Source of the DNA: Amycolatopsis sp. NBRC 101858
GTDB taxonomy: Bacteria; Actinomycetota; Actinomycetes; Mycobacteriales; Pseudonocardiaceae
Length of the DNA: 64,000 nucleotides
Assembly (NCBI RefSeq): GCF_030269325.1
Contig: NZ_BSTD01000009.1
Location: 310,001-374,000 of the forward strand
Direction: 5' to 3'
Below, piece after piece: positions 52,654 through 62,615 of the stretch. The notes beneath the pieces were generated by a model. The model had not been told where the DNA came from and made no database searches. It was given only the letters and a program-made list of their open reading frames with translations. Every line of letters starts with the position of its first letter. The stretch's first letter is position 1. The translations under genes and the position numbers were made by a program.

Positions 52654-52721
52654 TTGATGACGGAGCGGCGGTCCCTGCGATCGCTGCCGTCCCCCGAACC
52701 ACCGGACCAGGAGATATCCCC

Positions 52722-53711
52722 ATGGACTCCGTGCAGACGTTGCACGACTTCGCGCTGAACCTGCTCAACGACCCGACCGCGCTCGCGGCCTTCGGGACGG
52801 ACCCGCAGGGCGCCCTCGCTGCCGCCGGTCTCGGCGACGTCAGCGCCGCCGACGTGCACGAGGTCATCCCGCTGGTGCTCGACTTCGTCCCGGTCGACAG
52901 CCTCCCGGCCGTGGGTGGCCTGCCCGGCGTCGGCGACCTGCTCCCGGTCGGCACCGACGCCCCCGGCATCCAGGGCGCGATCGACCAGCTCACCGCCCTC
53001 ACCGCGGGCCTCGGCCTGCCGGCCGTCCCGGAGCTGCCGGGTGTCGGCGACCTCGGCGGCACGCTGCCGGGCCTGGGCGACCTCGGCCTGCCGGCCGTCC
53101 CGGGCGTCGGCTCGCTGCCGGGTGTGAACGACATCACGACCACCGCCGCCGGCGTCACCGCGCTGACCGGCGACTTCGGCACCGGCGGCGACCTGAGCTC
53201 CAGCCTGGACGCCGTCCAGGTCACCGGGAACCTCGTGTACTCGGTCACCGACGCCGACCACAGCTCGGTCGTCGCGACCGTCGAGCAGGCCGCCCACCTC
53301 GGCGACGCCGTCACGAACAACGTGTCGTACAACGCCGTCACCCCGGTCTACGAGGCCACCTCGCAGGTCGGTGACATCAGCGGTGACCTCAGCCACACCG
53401 TGAACACCGTCGTCGGCCAGGTCGGCGACTTCTCCGGCATCCTCCAGGGCGCCGGCGACCTCGACGTCAAGCACGTCACCGGCGAGGTCGCGAACGTGAC
53501 CCACGGCCTCGGCGACGTCACCAACGTCGTGTCGAACGCCACCGGCATCAACGTCGACCACAACGTGGCCGGCGCCGTCGGCGACATCGCGAGCGGCAAC
53601 ACCTCGGCCGTGCACGACGTCGTCTCCGACGTGTCGGACGTCAGCCACAACGCGCTGGGCAACCTGCACATCGGTGACATCGCGTCGAACGACCTCCACC
53701 TCGGGCACTGA
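52722..53711 (+). CDS. iniB: IniB, isoniazid-inducible Gly-rich protein
   Basis: A 329-residue protein. It begins with the IniB N-terminal domain (LHDFALNLLNDPTALAAFGTDP), followed by a low-complexity Gly/Leu/Val/Pro region with repeated LPGVGDL-like units and then an Asp/Asn/Val-rich beta repeat. IniB is induced by cell-wall inhibitors in mycobacteria and its function is unknown; no signal peptide is seen. AGGAG precedes ATG 52722. Confidence 0.92.
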   Translation: MDSVQTLHDFALNLLNDPTALAAFGTDPQGALAAAGLGDVSAADVHEVIPLVLDFVPVDSLPAVGGLPGVGDLLPVGTDAPGIQGAIDQLTALTAGLGLPAVPELPGVGDLGGTLPGLGDLGLPAVPGVGSLPGVNDITTTAAGVTALTGDFGTGGDLSSSLDAVQVTGNLVYSVTDADHSSVVATVEQAAHLGDAVTNNVSYNAVTPVYEATSQVGDISGDLSHTVNTVVGQVGDFSGILQGAGDLDVKHVTGEVANVTHGLGDVTNVVSNATGINVDHNVAGAVGDIASGNTSAVHDVVSDVSDVSHNALGNLHIGDIASNDLHLGH

Positions 53712-53728
53712 TCCCCGAACCGGTCACC

Positions 53729-53771
53729 GGTGCCCGTCCCGCGGTCTGGGTGCAGCCGCGGGACGGGCACC
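53729..53771 (+). terminator. Strong hairpin between iniB and iniA
   Basis: A perfect 16-bp stem, GGTGCCCGTCCCGCGG (53729-53744) and its complement (53756-53771), with an 11-base loop, starts 18 bases after the iniB stop. Its position suggests partial termination or transcript-end protection, giving more IniB than IniA/IniC. Confidence 0.8.
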
Positions 53772-53812
53772 CGGTGTGCGCACGGGGAGTAAACCGGGGA
53801 CACTCGTCCGCT

Positions 53813-55597
53813 GTGACCGCACCGGCTTGGCTCGAAGTGCTCAACGAGACGCTGGACGCGTGCCGCACCCACGGCCGCGCAGATCTCGCCGAGCGCCTCC
53901 GCAGACGTCGTGACGCCCCCGAGGGGCAGATCCGGCTCGGCGTGCTCGGATTCCCCAAACAGGGCAAGGGATACCTGCTCAACGCGGTGCTGAACGCGCC
54001 CGTGTGCGCGGTCGGCGACGCCCCGACCCCCGAAGTCCCCACCGAAATCGGCTACGCCCCCGAACCCGCTGCGACCCTGGTCAGCCGCTCCCTCGAACGG
54101 ACTCCCGTCGCGGTCGACCGGCTCACCGGTGAGCTCGGCGCCCGGCCCGCCGGGACGCTCAGCCGGGTCGAGGTCGGCGTGCCGCGCGAACTCCTCTCCG
54201 CCGGGCTCGTCCTCGTGGACACCCCGCCGGTCGGCGACCCGCGGTCACCGCGCACCGCGGCCGCGCTCGACCTGCTCGCCGAAGCGGACGCCGTGATCCT
54301 CGTCTCCGACGCGACCGCGCCGCTCACCGCCGCCGAGCTCGCGCTGGCCCGGCACGTCCGCACCTGGTGCCCGCACGTCGTGCTGGCGCTCACCAAGATC
54401 GACGCTTCCCCGGGATGGCGCGCGGTCGCCGAACGTGACCGCGGGATGCTCGCCGAGGCGGGGATCGACGCGCCCGTGCTGCCCGTTTCGGCCGTGGTGC
54501 GCCAAGCCGCCGCCAAGACCGGCGACGCCGAGCTGAACGCGCGTTCGGGCTTTCCCGAGCTGCTCACCTGGATCGCCGAGCAGGCCGCCCGGCCGCCGGA
54601 GCAGTCCCGTGCCCTGCTCGCCGCCGTCGGCGTGCGGGCCGCGGCGGCGGAGCTCGTGGAGTCGCTGCGCGACCGCGTCGAAACAGCCGGGCAGGACGCC
54701 GGGCTCGGGCAGGCCGCGCTGTTGCAGCGCGCGCAACGCCGGGCCGACGACCTGCGGCGGCAGAACACCCGGTGGCAGAACCTGCTTTCCGACGAGATCA
54801 CCGACCTGATGGGTGACGTCGAGTACGACCTGCGCGAACGCACGCGCAAGATCGTCAACACCATCGACCAGACCTTCGACGAGGGCGACCCGGCGAAGGT
54901 GTGGGACGAGTTCGCGCCGTGGCTGGACGAGACCCTGGCCGACGCCGTCGAAACGAACTACGCGTGGCTGGCCGAGCGGGCGCAGTGGACCGCGCAGGCC
55001 GTCGCCGCGTGCTTCGGCGCCCAGTACGACCACGCACTGCCCGACCTGCCGCTCGAGGGCTCCGGCATCGAATACCTCGACGACGTCCGGCGCCCGAAGA
55101 TCGAGAAGTTCAAGATCGGCCAGCAGGCCTTCACCGGCCTGCGCGGGTCGTACGGCGGGGTGCTGATGTTCGGCCTGGTCACCAGCCTGCCGTGGCTGGG
55201 CCTGCCGCTGATCAACCCGGTGTCGCTCAGCGCCGGCGCGGCGTTCGCGGTGAAGACGATCCGCGACGAGGGCGGGATGCGGCTGCAACGGCGCCAGGCC
55301 GTCGCCAAGCAGGCGGCGCAACGCCACGTCGACGACGTCTTCCTGCGGTACAGCAAGGAGTTCCGCGACGGGATCCGGGTCGTCCAGCGGCGGCTGCGCG
55401 ACCACTTCACCGGGCTGGCCGAAGACCTCGCGGACGAGCTGACGCGCGAACGCGAGACGATCATGGCCGGCACCGCCGAGCGCGAGCGCAAGACCGGGCA
55501 CATCCGCCGGGAGATCGATCGCCTGGCCGGGCTGCACCAGCGCGCGGGCGAGCTCGGCACGATCGCCGGGCGGAAGCCGAGGGAGCTTTCGGCGTGA
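53813..55597 (+). CDS. iniA: IniA, dynamin-like GTPase
   Basis: A 594-residue bacterial dynamin-like protein. G1 reads GFPKQGKGYLL, where the usual Ser/Thr after GK is Gly; G3 is DTPPVGD and G4 TKID. The C-terminal part is a long helical stalk with a hydrophobic tip (GGVLMFGLVTSLPWLGLPLI), which in mycobacterial IniA mediates membrane binding and fission. I start at GTG 53813, after the inter-gene hairpin; a GTG at 53750 would lie inside the hairpin. Together with IniC it likely remodels or repairs the membrane under cell-wall stress. Confidence 0.9.
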   Translation: MTAPAWLEVLNETLDACRTHGRADLAERLRRRRDAPEGQIRLGVLGFPKQGKGYLLNAVLNAPVCAVGDAPTPEVPTEIGYAPEPAATLVSRSLERTPVAVDRLTGELGARPAGTLSRVEVGVPRELLSAGLVLVDTPPVGDPRSPRTAAALDLLAEADAVILVSDATAPLTAAELALARHVRTWCPHVVLALTKIDASPGWRAVAERDRGMLAEAGIDAPVLPVSAVVRQAAAKTGDAELNARSGFPELLTWIAEQAARPPEQSRALLAAVGVRAAAAELVESLRDRVETAGQDAGLGQAALLQRAQRRADDLRRQNTRWQNLLSDEITDLMGDVEYDLRERTRKIVNTIDQTFDEGDPAKVWDEFAPWLDETLADAVETNYAWLAERAQWTAQAVAACFGAQYDHALPDLPLEGSGIEYLDDVRRPKIEKFKIGQQAFTGLRGSYGGVLMFGLVTSLPWLGLPLINPVSLSAGAAFAVKTIRDEGGMRLQRRQAVAKQAAQRHVDDVFLRYSKEFRDGIRVVQRRLRDHFTGLAEDLADELTRERETIMAGTAERERKTGHIRREIDRLAGLHQRAGELGTIAGRKPRELSA

Positions 55598-56796
55598 CGC
55601 GAGACGTCCGTGACCTGCTGCACGCCGCGGCCGGTCTCTACCGCGACGACCCGCGGGCTTCGGCGCTCCTGCACGACTGCCTGAACCGGCTGGAGCAGCC
55701 GCTGCGCGTCGGGTTCACCGGGGCGCCGTCGTCGGGGAAGTCCACGCTCGCCGCCGCGCTGGGTGAGTGGCCGACGCGGGCGCTGCGCGATCTCGTGCTG
55801 CTCGACGACCCCGGCCCGGCCGACGACCTCCCCGACGCGACGGTGCGCCTCGTGCGGCACCTCGAACCGGACGAGCTCGCGGCGGCGCACCCGCCGGGCG
55901 GCTCGGCGTTCGCACGGCAGAGCGCGGTCAACTCGGTGCTGGTGCTGGCCCGCGCGGACGAGGTCGGCGCGGGCCGGATCGACGCGCTGCTGACCGCGAA
56001 GCAGCTGGCGCGCCGGGCCTGGCGCGAAGACCCGCTGTGCACGGGGTTCCTGGGCGTCATCGCCGTCGCGGGGCAGCTGGCCTACGGCGGCCGGTCCCTG
56101 CGTGACGACGAGTTCGACCTCCTGGCCGCGTTCGCCGCGGTGCCGCGCGAAGAGCTGGAACGGCACGTGCTTTCGGTGGATTCGTTCACGGACCCGGCGT
56201 TCCCGGGCCCGATCCCGGTCGAGACGCGGCGGTCGCTGGTGGTGCGGTTCGGGATGTTCGGCGTCCGCCTGGCGCTGACGTTGATCCGCACCGGCTGCGA
56301 CGACCCGCTCAAGCTGTCGACCGAGCTGGTCCGCCGCAGCGGTCTCGGCGAGCTGCGCGACACCCTCGCCGGGTGCTTCGTGGCGCGCGCCGAGGCGTTG
56401 AAGGCCCGCACGGCGGTCATCCGGCTGGAGGCCCTGCTGGCGGCCCAGCCCCGCCCGGGCGGTGACCGGCTGGTGTCCCGGGTGGAGCGGTTCGCGGCGG
56501 CCGCGCACGACTTCCGCGAGCTGCGCCTGATCGCCGACATCCGCGGCGGCCGCACGGCGCTGTCCGGCGAGCCGGCGGAGGAGGCCGTCCGGTTGCTGGG
56601 CGCCCAGGGCACGGCCCCGGCGGACCGCCTGAACCTGGAGCCGGACGCGGACCCGGGCGATATCTACGACGCGGGGTTGGACGCGCTGCGGCGGTGGCGG
56701 CACGAGGCGGAGCGGCCGGACCGCCCCCACGCCGAACGCACCGCGGCGCACGTCGTGGTGCGCTCGACCGAGGGCCTGCTGGCGTTGTTCGCCTAG
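55594..56796 (+). CDS. iniC: IniC, dynamin-like GTPase partner
   Basis: A 400-residue dynamin-like protein, shorter than typical IniC (about 490). G1 is canonical (GAPSSGKSTLA), G3 is DDPGP, and the G4 position reads LARADEV. The C-terminal half is helical. GTG overlaps the iniA stop, so both are made together. Its last bases overlap the convergent RidA gene end. Confidence 0.88.
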   Translation: MTRDVRDLLHAAAGLYRDDPRASALLHDCLNRLEQPLRVGFTGAPSSGKSTLAAALGEWPTRALRDLVLLDDPGPADDLPDATVRLVRHLEPDELAAAHPPGGSAFARQSAVNSVLVLARADEVGAGRIDALLTAKQLARRAWREDPLCTGFLGVIAVAGQLAYGGRSLRDDEFDLLAAFAAVPREELERHVLSVDSFTDPAFPGPIPVETRRSLVVRFGMFGVRLALTLIRTGCDDPLKLSTELVRRSGLGELRDTLAGCFVARAEALKARTAVIRLEALLAAQPRPGGDRLVSRVERFAAAAHDFRELRLIADIRGGRTALSGEPAEEAVRLLGAQGTAPADRLNLEPDADPGDIYDAGLDALRRWRHEAERPDRPHAERTAAHVVVRSTEGLLALFA

Positions 56797-57179
56797 AGCA
56801 CCGCGGTGACTTCGATCTCGACCAGGTGCTCCGGGACGTCCAGCGCGGCCACGCCGATCAGGCTGGCGGGCGGTTTCGCGGTGGTCCCCAGCTTCGCGCT
56901 GCCCCGGGCGATCCCGTCGAGGAGCGCGGGCATCTTGTCGGGCGTCCAGTCGACGACGTAACAGGTCAGCTTCGCGACGTCGTCGAACGAACCGCCGGCC
57001 GCGGCGAGGGCCGCACCGACGTTGACGTAGCACTGCTCGACCTGCGCGGCGAGGTCGTGTCCGGTCTCCCAGGCGACCTGCCCGGCGACGAACACCAGCT
57101 TCGTCCCGGCCGCGATCGACACCTGGTGGTACACGTCGATCTCGGGCAGCTCTGCGGGATTCACCAGGGTGACAGCCAC
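56793..57179 (-). CDS. RidA-family protein
   Basis: A 128-residue protein of the RidA/YjgF family, which hydrolyses reactive enamines/imines or has related roles. Family segments are FVAGQVAWETGHD, NVGAALAAAGGSFDDVAKLTCYV and PPASLIGVAALDVPEHLVEIEVTAV. The classic Arg that binds the imine carboxylate (in ..RxxV..) is replaced by SLIGV, so the substrate may differ. The start is GTG 57179 after GGAGG. It is divergent from an HxlR regulator. Confidence 0.88.
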   Translation of the reverse strand: MAVTLVNPAELPEIDVYHQVSIAAGTKLVFVAGQVAWETGHDLAAQVEQCYVNVGAALAAAGGSFDDVAKLTCYVVDWTPDKMPALLDGIARGSAKLGTTAKPPASLIGVAALDVPEHLVEIEVTAVL

Positions 57180-57271
57180 TTTTCCTCCGTGGTCTCTTGT
57201 GGTTACCCAGGAACCGTAGGAGAGTGCTGGGCGGTACGGAAGAAGGCACTTTTCGGTGACGGGGGAACCAG

Positions 57272-57634
57272 ATGGTGACCGAGCAGGACGCGGACCTTTC
57301 GCGGGCGGATTCCCTCGCACGCGAGATCTTCTCCGACGTCGCCAACAAGTGGGCGTTCCTGATCATCGAGACGATCGGCGAGCGCACCCTCCGCTTCAGC
57401 GAAGTGCGTGACGCCGTCGAGGGCATCAGCCACAAGATGCTGACCCAGAACCTGCGCATGCTCGAGCGCAACGGGCTCCTGGAGCGCGAGGTGCACCCGA
57501 CCGTGCCGCCGCGGGTCGAGTACACGCTCACCGAACCGGGGCAGGGGCTGCGCGCGACCGTGGACGCGATGTGCGGCTGGACCCAGCGCTACCTCGGGGA
57601 CATCGAGGCCGCCCGCCGGCGCTTCGGAACCTGA
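57272..57634 (+). CDS. HxlR-family transcriptional regulator
   Basis: A 120-residue winged-helix regulator of the HxlR family: VANKWAFLIIETIGERTLRF, ISHKMLTQNLRMLERNGLLER and PPRVEYTLTEPGQGL are typical. It lies divergent from the RidA gene with 92 bp between, and likely controls it. Confidence 0.92.
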   Translation: MVTEQDADLSRADSLAREIFSDVANKWAFLIIETIGERTLRFSEVRDAVEGISHKMLTQNLRMLERNGLLEREVHPTVPPRVEYTLTEPGQGLRATVDAMCGWTQRYLGDIEAARRRFGT

Positions 57635-57710
57635 CCCGGCAAGAACAAACCGGCATTTCGCGGGTCCCGGTCATCGCTGTCCGGTGTTGACGCCCGGCAG
57701 CCCGCGACCC

Positions 57711-57730
57711 ACCATAGAGCGGTCTATGGT
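57711..57730. promoter_or_regulatory. Operator of the acyl-CoA ligase/TetR operon
   Basis: ACCATAGAGCGGTCTATGGT is a perfect inverted repeat (8-bp arms, 4-bp centre) 26 bp before the ligase ATG. A TTGACG at 57687-57692 could be the -35, with the palindrome over the -10. The TetR protein encoded two genes downstream is the likely ligand. Confidence 0.7.
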
Positions 57731-57756
57731 CCAGCGTCGGCCGAAGGAGCACCGCC

Positions 57757-59288
<1,532 letters not shown>

Positions 59289-59289
<1 letters not shown>

Positions 59290-59843
59290 TGCCCCCGGTG
59301 ACGCGGCAGGCGTACTTCGCGGCCGCGCTGGACGTGCTGGCGGAACACGGGTTCACCGAGCTGAACGTCGGCAGGCTGTGCCGCGACCTCGGCGTGACGA
59401 GCGGGTCGTTCTACCACCACTTCGGCGGCTGGCCGGGTTTCGTGGAGCAGCTGCTGGACCACTGGGAGAACCGGCAGGTGCTCATCCTGCGCGAACGGAA
59501 CTTCGGCAGTGGCGGCCCGTCGGCGGACTTCGCCGCGCTGATGGACCTGACGCTCGAGCTGCCCCACGAAGCCGAGGCCGCCATCCGGGCGTGGGCGGCG
59601 AACGACGAAACCGTGCGGGCGGCGCAGAAACGCGTCGACTCCGTGCGGCTGCGGTCGGTCGGCCGGGCGGTCAAGGGCATCGTCGGCGACCGCGCCCTCG
59701 CGCGGACGCTGACGTCCCTGGGCATGGCGATGCTGGTGGGGCACCAGCAGCTGGCGTCGGCGGGGGAGCACAGCGAGCTGACGGCCCTGCTGGCCGAGTA
59801 CACGCGACTGGTGCACTCGCGCGCGGACTCGCGCACCGCCTGA
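59289..59843 (+). CDS. TetR-family regulator
   Basis: A 184-residue TetR protein. The N-terminal HTH reads ALDVLAEHGFTELNVGRLCRDLGVTSGSFYHHFG; the remaining part is helical and binds an unknown ligand, perhaps an acyl-CoA. The ATG overlaps the ligase stop by one base, and the operator at 57711-57730 suggests repression of its own operon. Confidence 0.93.
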
Positions 59844-59911
59844 AACAGCCAATCAGGACTCACGCCTGATCCGGACGGGTTGTGTCCAGTATCCAGGATA
59901 GCGTCGCGATC

Positions 59912-60373
59912 ATGACAACGAACACCGTCCAACTGGCCTCCGTCCGCGTGATCACCGACGACCTGCCGCGGCTCGTCCGCTTCTACGAGGTCCTCACCGG
60001 CGCCACCCCGCAGTACCTGACCGACGACTTCGTCGAGCTGGTGACACCGTCCGCGACATTCGCGCTCAGCACGCCGGAGCGGGTCGCTTTCATCACGGAC
60101 AACCCACCGCGAGCGGCCGCCAACCGCACCGCCATCGTCGAGTTCGTCGTGGCGGACGTCGAATCCCTGCTCGCCCTCATGAAGTCCGAGCTCGGCGAGG
60201 ACCTCGACATCGTGCAGGCGCCGACGATGATGCCCTGGGGCAACCTGTCCGTTTTGATCCGCGACCCCGAAGGGTCACTCGTCAACCTCTACACGCCGGT
60301 CACACCGCAGGCGCTGCAACTGCAGCAGAACCGGACACCCAGGATGCCACCGCCCGCCACCCGGGCGGACTGA
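59912..60373 (+). CDS. VOC-family (glyoxalase/bleomycin-resistance-like) protein
   Basis: A 153-residue VOC-fold protein: SVRVITDDLPRLVRFYEVLTG, VEFVVADVESLLALM and IRDPEGSLVNLYTP are typical. The substrate is unknown. ATG 59912 is preferred to a GTG ten codons upstream. A TATCC-A-GGATA palindrome (59890-59900) just upstream may be an operator. It converges with the WYL regulator gene. Confidence 0.88.
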   Translation: MTTNTVQLASVRVITDDLPRLVRFYEVLTGATPQYLTDDFVELVTPSATFALSTPERVAFITDNPPRAAANRTAIVEFVVADVESLLALMKSELGEDLDIVQAPTMMPWGNLSVLIRDPEGSLVNLYTPVTPQALQLQQNRTPRMPPPATRAD

Positions 60374-60406
60374 CCACAGACGCAGGTCGAGCGCAGGTAC
60401 GCGGTC

Positions 60407-61423
60407 CTAGCCCGAGTCGCTGCCGGGATCGACGATCGCCGCGGCGATCAGCTTCTGTCCCAGCGCGGCAACGACCCCGTGCAGAGCTTCCGGCTGCTCG
60501 ATGACGAACGGTCGATCGAGAGCGGCCAATCTTCCCGCGACCCATTCCAACCGTTCCGCACGGACGAAAATTCTCAGCCAGTGACCGTTTCCGGCGACGC
60601 CGGCTACCGGTTCGACCGACGCCAGCATCTCCGGGAACAACGCTCGCACCTGCTTCGCGTCGGCGTCGACGAGCACTGACACCTCGTGCCGCCCGGGACC
60701 CGCCGCGAGCGGGCCCGCAACCCACTGCACCGGGTTCAGGTCGTCCGGCACCTCGAACGTGCCCTCCAGCAGGCGCAGGCCGCCGATGCGGTCCAGCCGG
60801 AACGTCCGCTCCGCCTGGCGCCCGACGTCGTGGCCGGTGAGGTAGAGCAGCCCGTGCACGGCGACGATGCCGTGCGGGTGAACGGTGCGTGAGCGTGCAC
60901 GTCCGTGCCGCGGCAGGTAGTCGAAGGCAATCGGACGCCGGTCCCTCGCCGCCTGCGCCAGTCCGAGAAGCACTCTCGCGCTTGCCTCCTCGCCACCCCC
61001 GGTGCGCTCTGCCTCGCCGATCCGGCCGCCGGTGAAGTTCACGGTTTCGACCACCGCGTCGATCCGTCGTGCCAGGGCCGGAGGCAGTACCCGGCGCACC
61101 TTCGAGGTGGCGGCCTCCACGTCACCGGTCGAGGCCGGACCCGACCCCGACCGGCCCGTCAGCAGAAGCCCCCAGACGACCGCCAGTGCTTCCTCGTCGG
61201 TGAGCATCAACGGAGGCATCCGGTAGTGGCGCGCCAGCCGGTAACCGCCGTAACGACCGCGCACGGTGTCCACCGGAATGCCGAGGGCGCGCAGGTGCTC
61301 CACGTAGCGGCGCACCGTGCGGCCGTCCACGTTCAGCCGCTCGGCCAGCTCGGCGGAGGTACGGGTGCCACCGGACTGCAGTAACTCGAGCAACGTCAAC
61401 ACCCGAGCTGTCGGCCGCGCCAC
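60407..61423 (-). CDS. WYL-domain transcriptional regulator (YafY-type)
   Basis: A 338-residue regulator. The DeoR/YafY-type HTH lies at LLELLQSGGTRTSAELAERLNVDGRTVRRYVEHL, the GRYGGYRLARHYRMPPLMLTDEEALA segment follows, and a WYL-like domain spans about residues 150-240 (RRPIAFDYLPRHG, HPHGIVAVHGLLYLTGHD). The Trp-Tyr-Leu motif itself reads GLLYLTG. WYL domains bind ligands such as nucleotides. GTG start at 61423. Confidence 0.92.
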   Translation of the reverse strand: MARPTARVLTLLELLQSGGTRTSAELAERLNVDGRTVRRYVEHLRALGIPVDTVRGRYGGYRLARHYRMPPLMLTDEEALAVVWGLLLTGRSGSGPASTGDVEAATSKVRRVLPPALARRIDAVVETVNFTGGRIGEAERTGGGEEASARVLLGLAQAARDRRPIAFDYLPRHGRARSRTVHPHGIVAVHGLLYLTGHDVGRQAERTFRLDRIGGLRLLEGTFEVPDDLNPVQWVAGPLAAGPGRHEVSVLVDADAKQVRALFPEMLASVEPVAGVAGNGHWLRIFVRAERLEWVAGRLAALDRPFVIEQPEALHGVVAALGQKLIAAAIVDPGSDSG

Positions 61424-61543
61424 GTCACCTCACCCCATGATCGGGCTGACGCGGTCCGGCGGGGTGCAGCAAGGGGAGCGGACGCACCATTCGCCCATCC
61501 TCGGCCCGAGAGGTCGAAAAATCAGGAGACACGCCCTAGGTGA

Positions 61544-62053
61544 TCCTCACGCCCGCACACCTCACCACGGCGCACCGATGCCCAGCTCGAGGCGCGGACC
61601 ATCACGTTGCAGCAGAGTGAACGCCGCGGCCCGGCCTGGCTCGGCTGTGAACCGGGTGTCCCGACACCGACGGTGTCGCGGGTACTGGCCCGCCACCAGA
61701 TCCCGCGGCCGGCTGCACTGGACCCGATCACCGGGCAGGTGATCCGGGCCGGCAAGACCACCGCCATCCGCTAGGAGCGAGACCGGCCGGGAGAGCTGGT
61801 CCACATGGACGTCAAGAAGATCGGCCGCATCCCCGACGGCGGAGGCCGGCGAGCCCACGGCCGCGCCCAGCGGGAAGCCACCCGCGACCGCCACGCCAGG
61901 ACCGGCTACAACGCCTGGGCCTGCCGAAAGGCCTTCGCCGGCAACACCGAACGCACAGCAGCCCTTGCACCCTGGCTTGAGCACTACAACACTCAACGCC
62001 GCCCCAGCGCACTCGGAGGTCATCCACCCATCAGCCGGCTGCAACCAACCTGA
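61544..62053 (+). pseudogene. IS481-type transposase remnant
   Basis: One frame reads SSRPHTSPRRTDAQLEAR, RRGPAWLGCEPGVPTPTVSRV, DPITGQVIRAGKTTAIR, an in-frame TAG, then ERDRPGELVHMDVKKIGRIP, and finally ALAPWLEHYNTQRRPSALGG. These match IS481-family transposases in order. A large internal part with the DDE catalytic residues is missing (deletion joining TGYN to AWACRKAF), there is a stop codon, and the N-terminal part is lost or frameshifted. The element is dead. I did not find its terminal inverted repeats. Confidence 0.85.
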
Positions 62054-62066
62054 TGGCCGAATACAC

Positions 62067-62459
62067 CTAGGCGTTGCCGAGGATCCGGGTGACGGCGATC
62101 TCCAGGACCACCCGCTCGGGGTTCGGCTTGGGCTGCCGGTAGCGCGCCGCGTAGCGGTTTTCCGCGTCCCGCACCGAGTCCGGGTCGTCGCGCAGCACCA
62201 CGCGTCCCTCCAATGTGGACCAGGTGCGGCCCTCGACCTGGCAGACCGCGGCCGGGAGGCCATCCGCGCCCGCCTTCCGCGCGAGGCGGGCCTTCACCGA
62301 GCCGCTCCGGGTGATCACCCGGGCGATCCCGGTCTCGAAGTCGACGGTCACACCGACCGCGACGACGTGCGGGGTACCGTCCGGCCGGACCGTCGTCAGG
62401 GTGGCCAGGCGGCGCTCGGTCCAGAAGGCGCGGAAGTCCGCGCCGCGGTCGATCTCCAT
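62067..62459 (-). CDS. PPOX-class F420-dependent enzyme-like protein
   Basis: A 130-residue split-barrel protein: RRLATLTTVRPDGTPHVVAVGVTVD and a late LRDDPDSVRDAENRYAARYRQPKPNPERV are characteristic of PPOX-class F420/FMN enzymes in actinobacteria. The cofactor and substrate are not shown by sequence. ATG 62459 gives the normal start. Confidence 0.85.
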   Translation of the reverse strand: MEIDRGADFRAFWTERRLATLTTVRPDGTPHVVAVGVTVDFETGIARVITRSGSVKARLARKAGADGLPAAVCQVEGRTWSTLEGRVVLRDDPDSVRDAENRYAARYRQPKPNPERVVLEIAVTRILGNA

Positions 62460-62517
62460 GCGGTCCACGCTAGTCCGTCCGGGTGGCCGGAGGGCCGTGA
62501 GACCACTCACGGTCATT

Positions 62518-62535
62518 GTAAGGAAAGTTTCCTAA
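62518..62535 (+). promoter_or_regulatory. Palindromic operator of the GH8 gene
   Basis: GTAAGGAAAGTTTCCTAA is a near-perfect inverted repeat centred on AGGAAA-G-TTTCCT (62521-62533). TTGACC (62541-62546) just downstream could be a -35. The site resembles palindromes I recall upstream of actinomycete chitosanase genes. Confidence 0.55.
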
Positions 62536-62615
62536 CAGTCTTGACCTCGTCTTGAACCTTCTGTCACGCTCTGATCGCCGTCGCCGCAGCCAACGATGTC
62601 CTTTACGGAGGAGCG

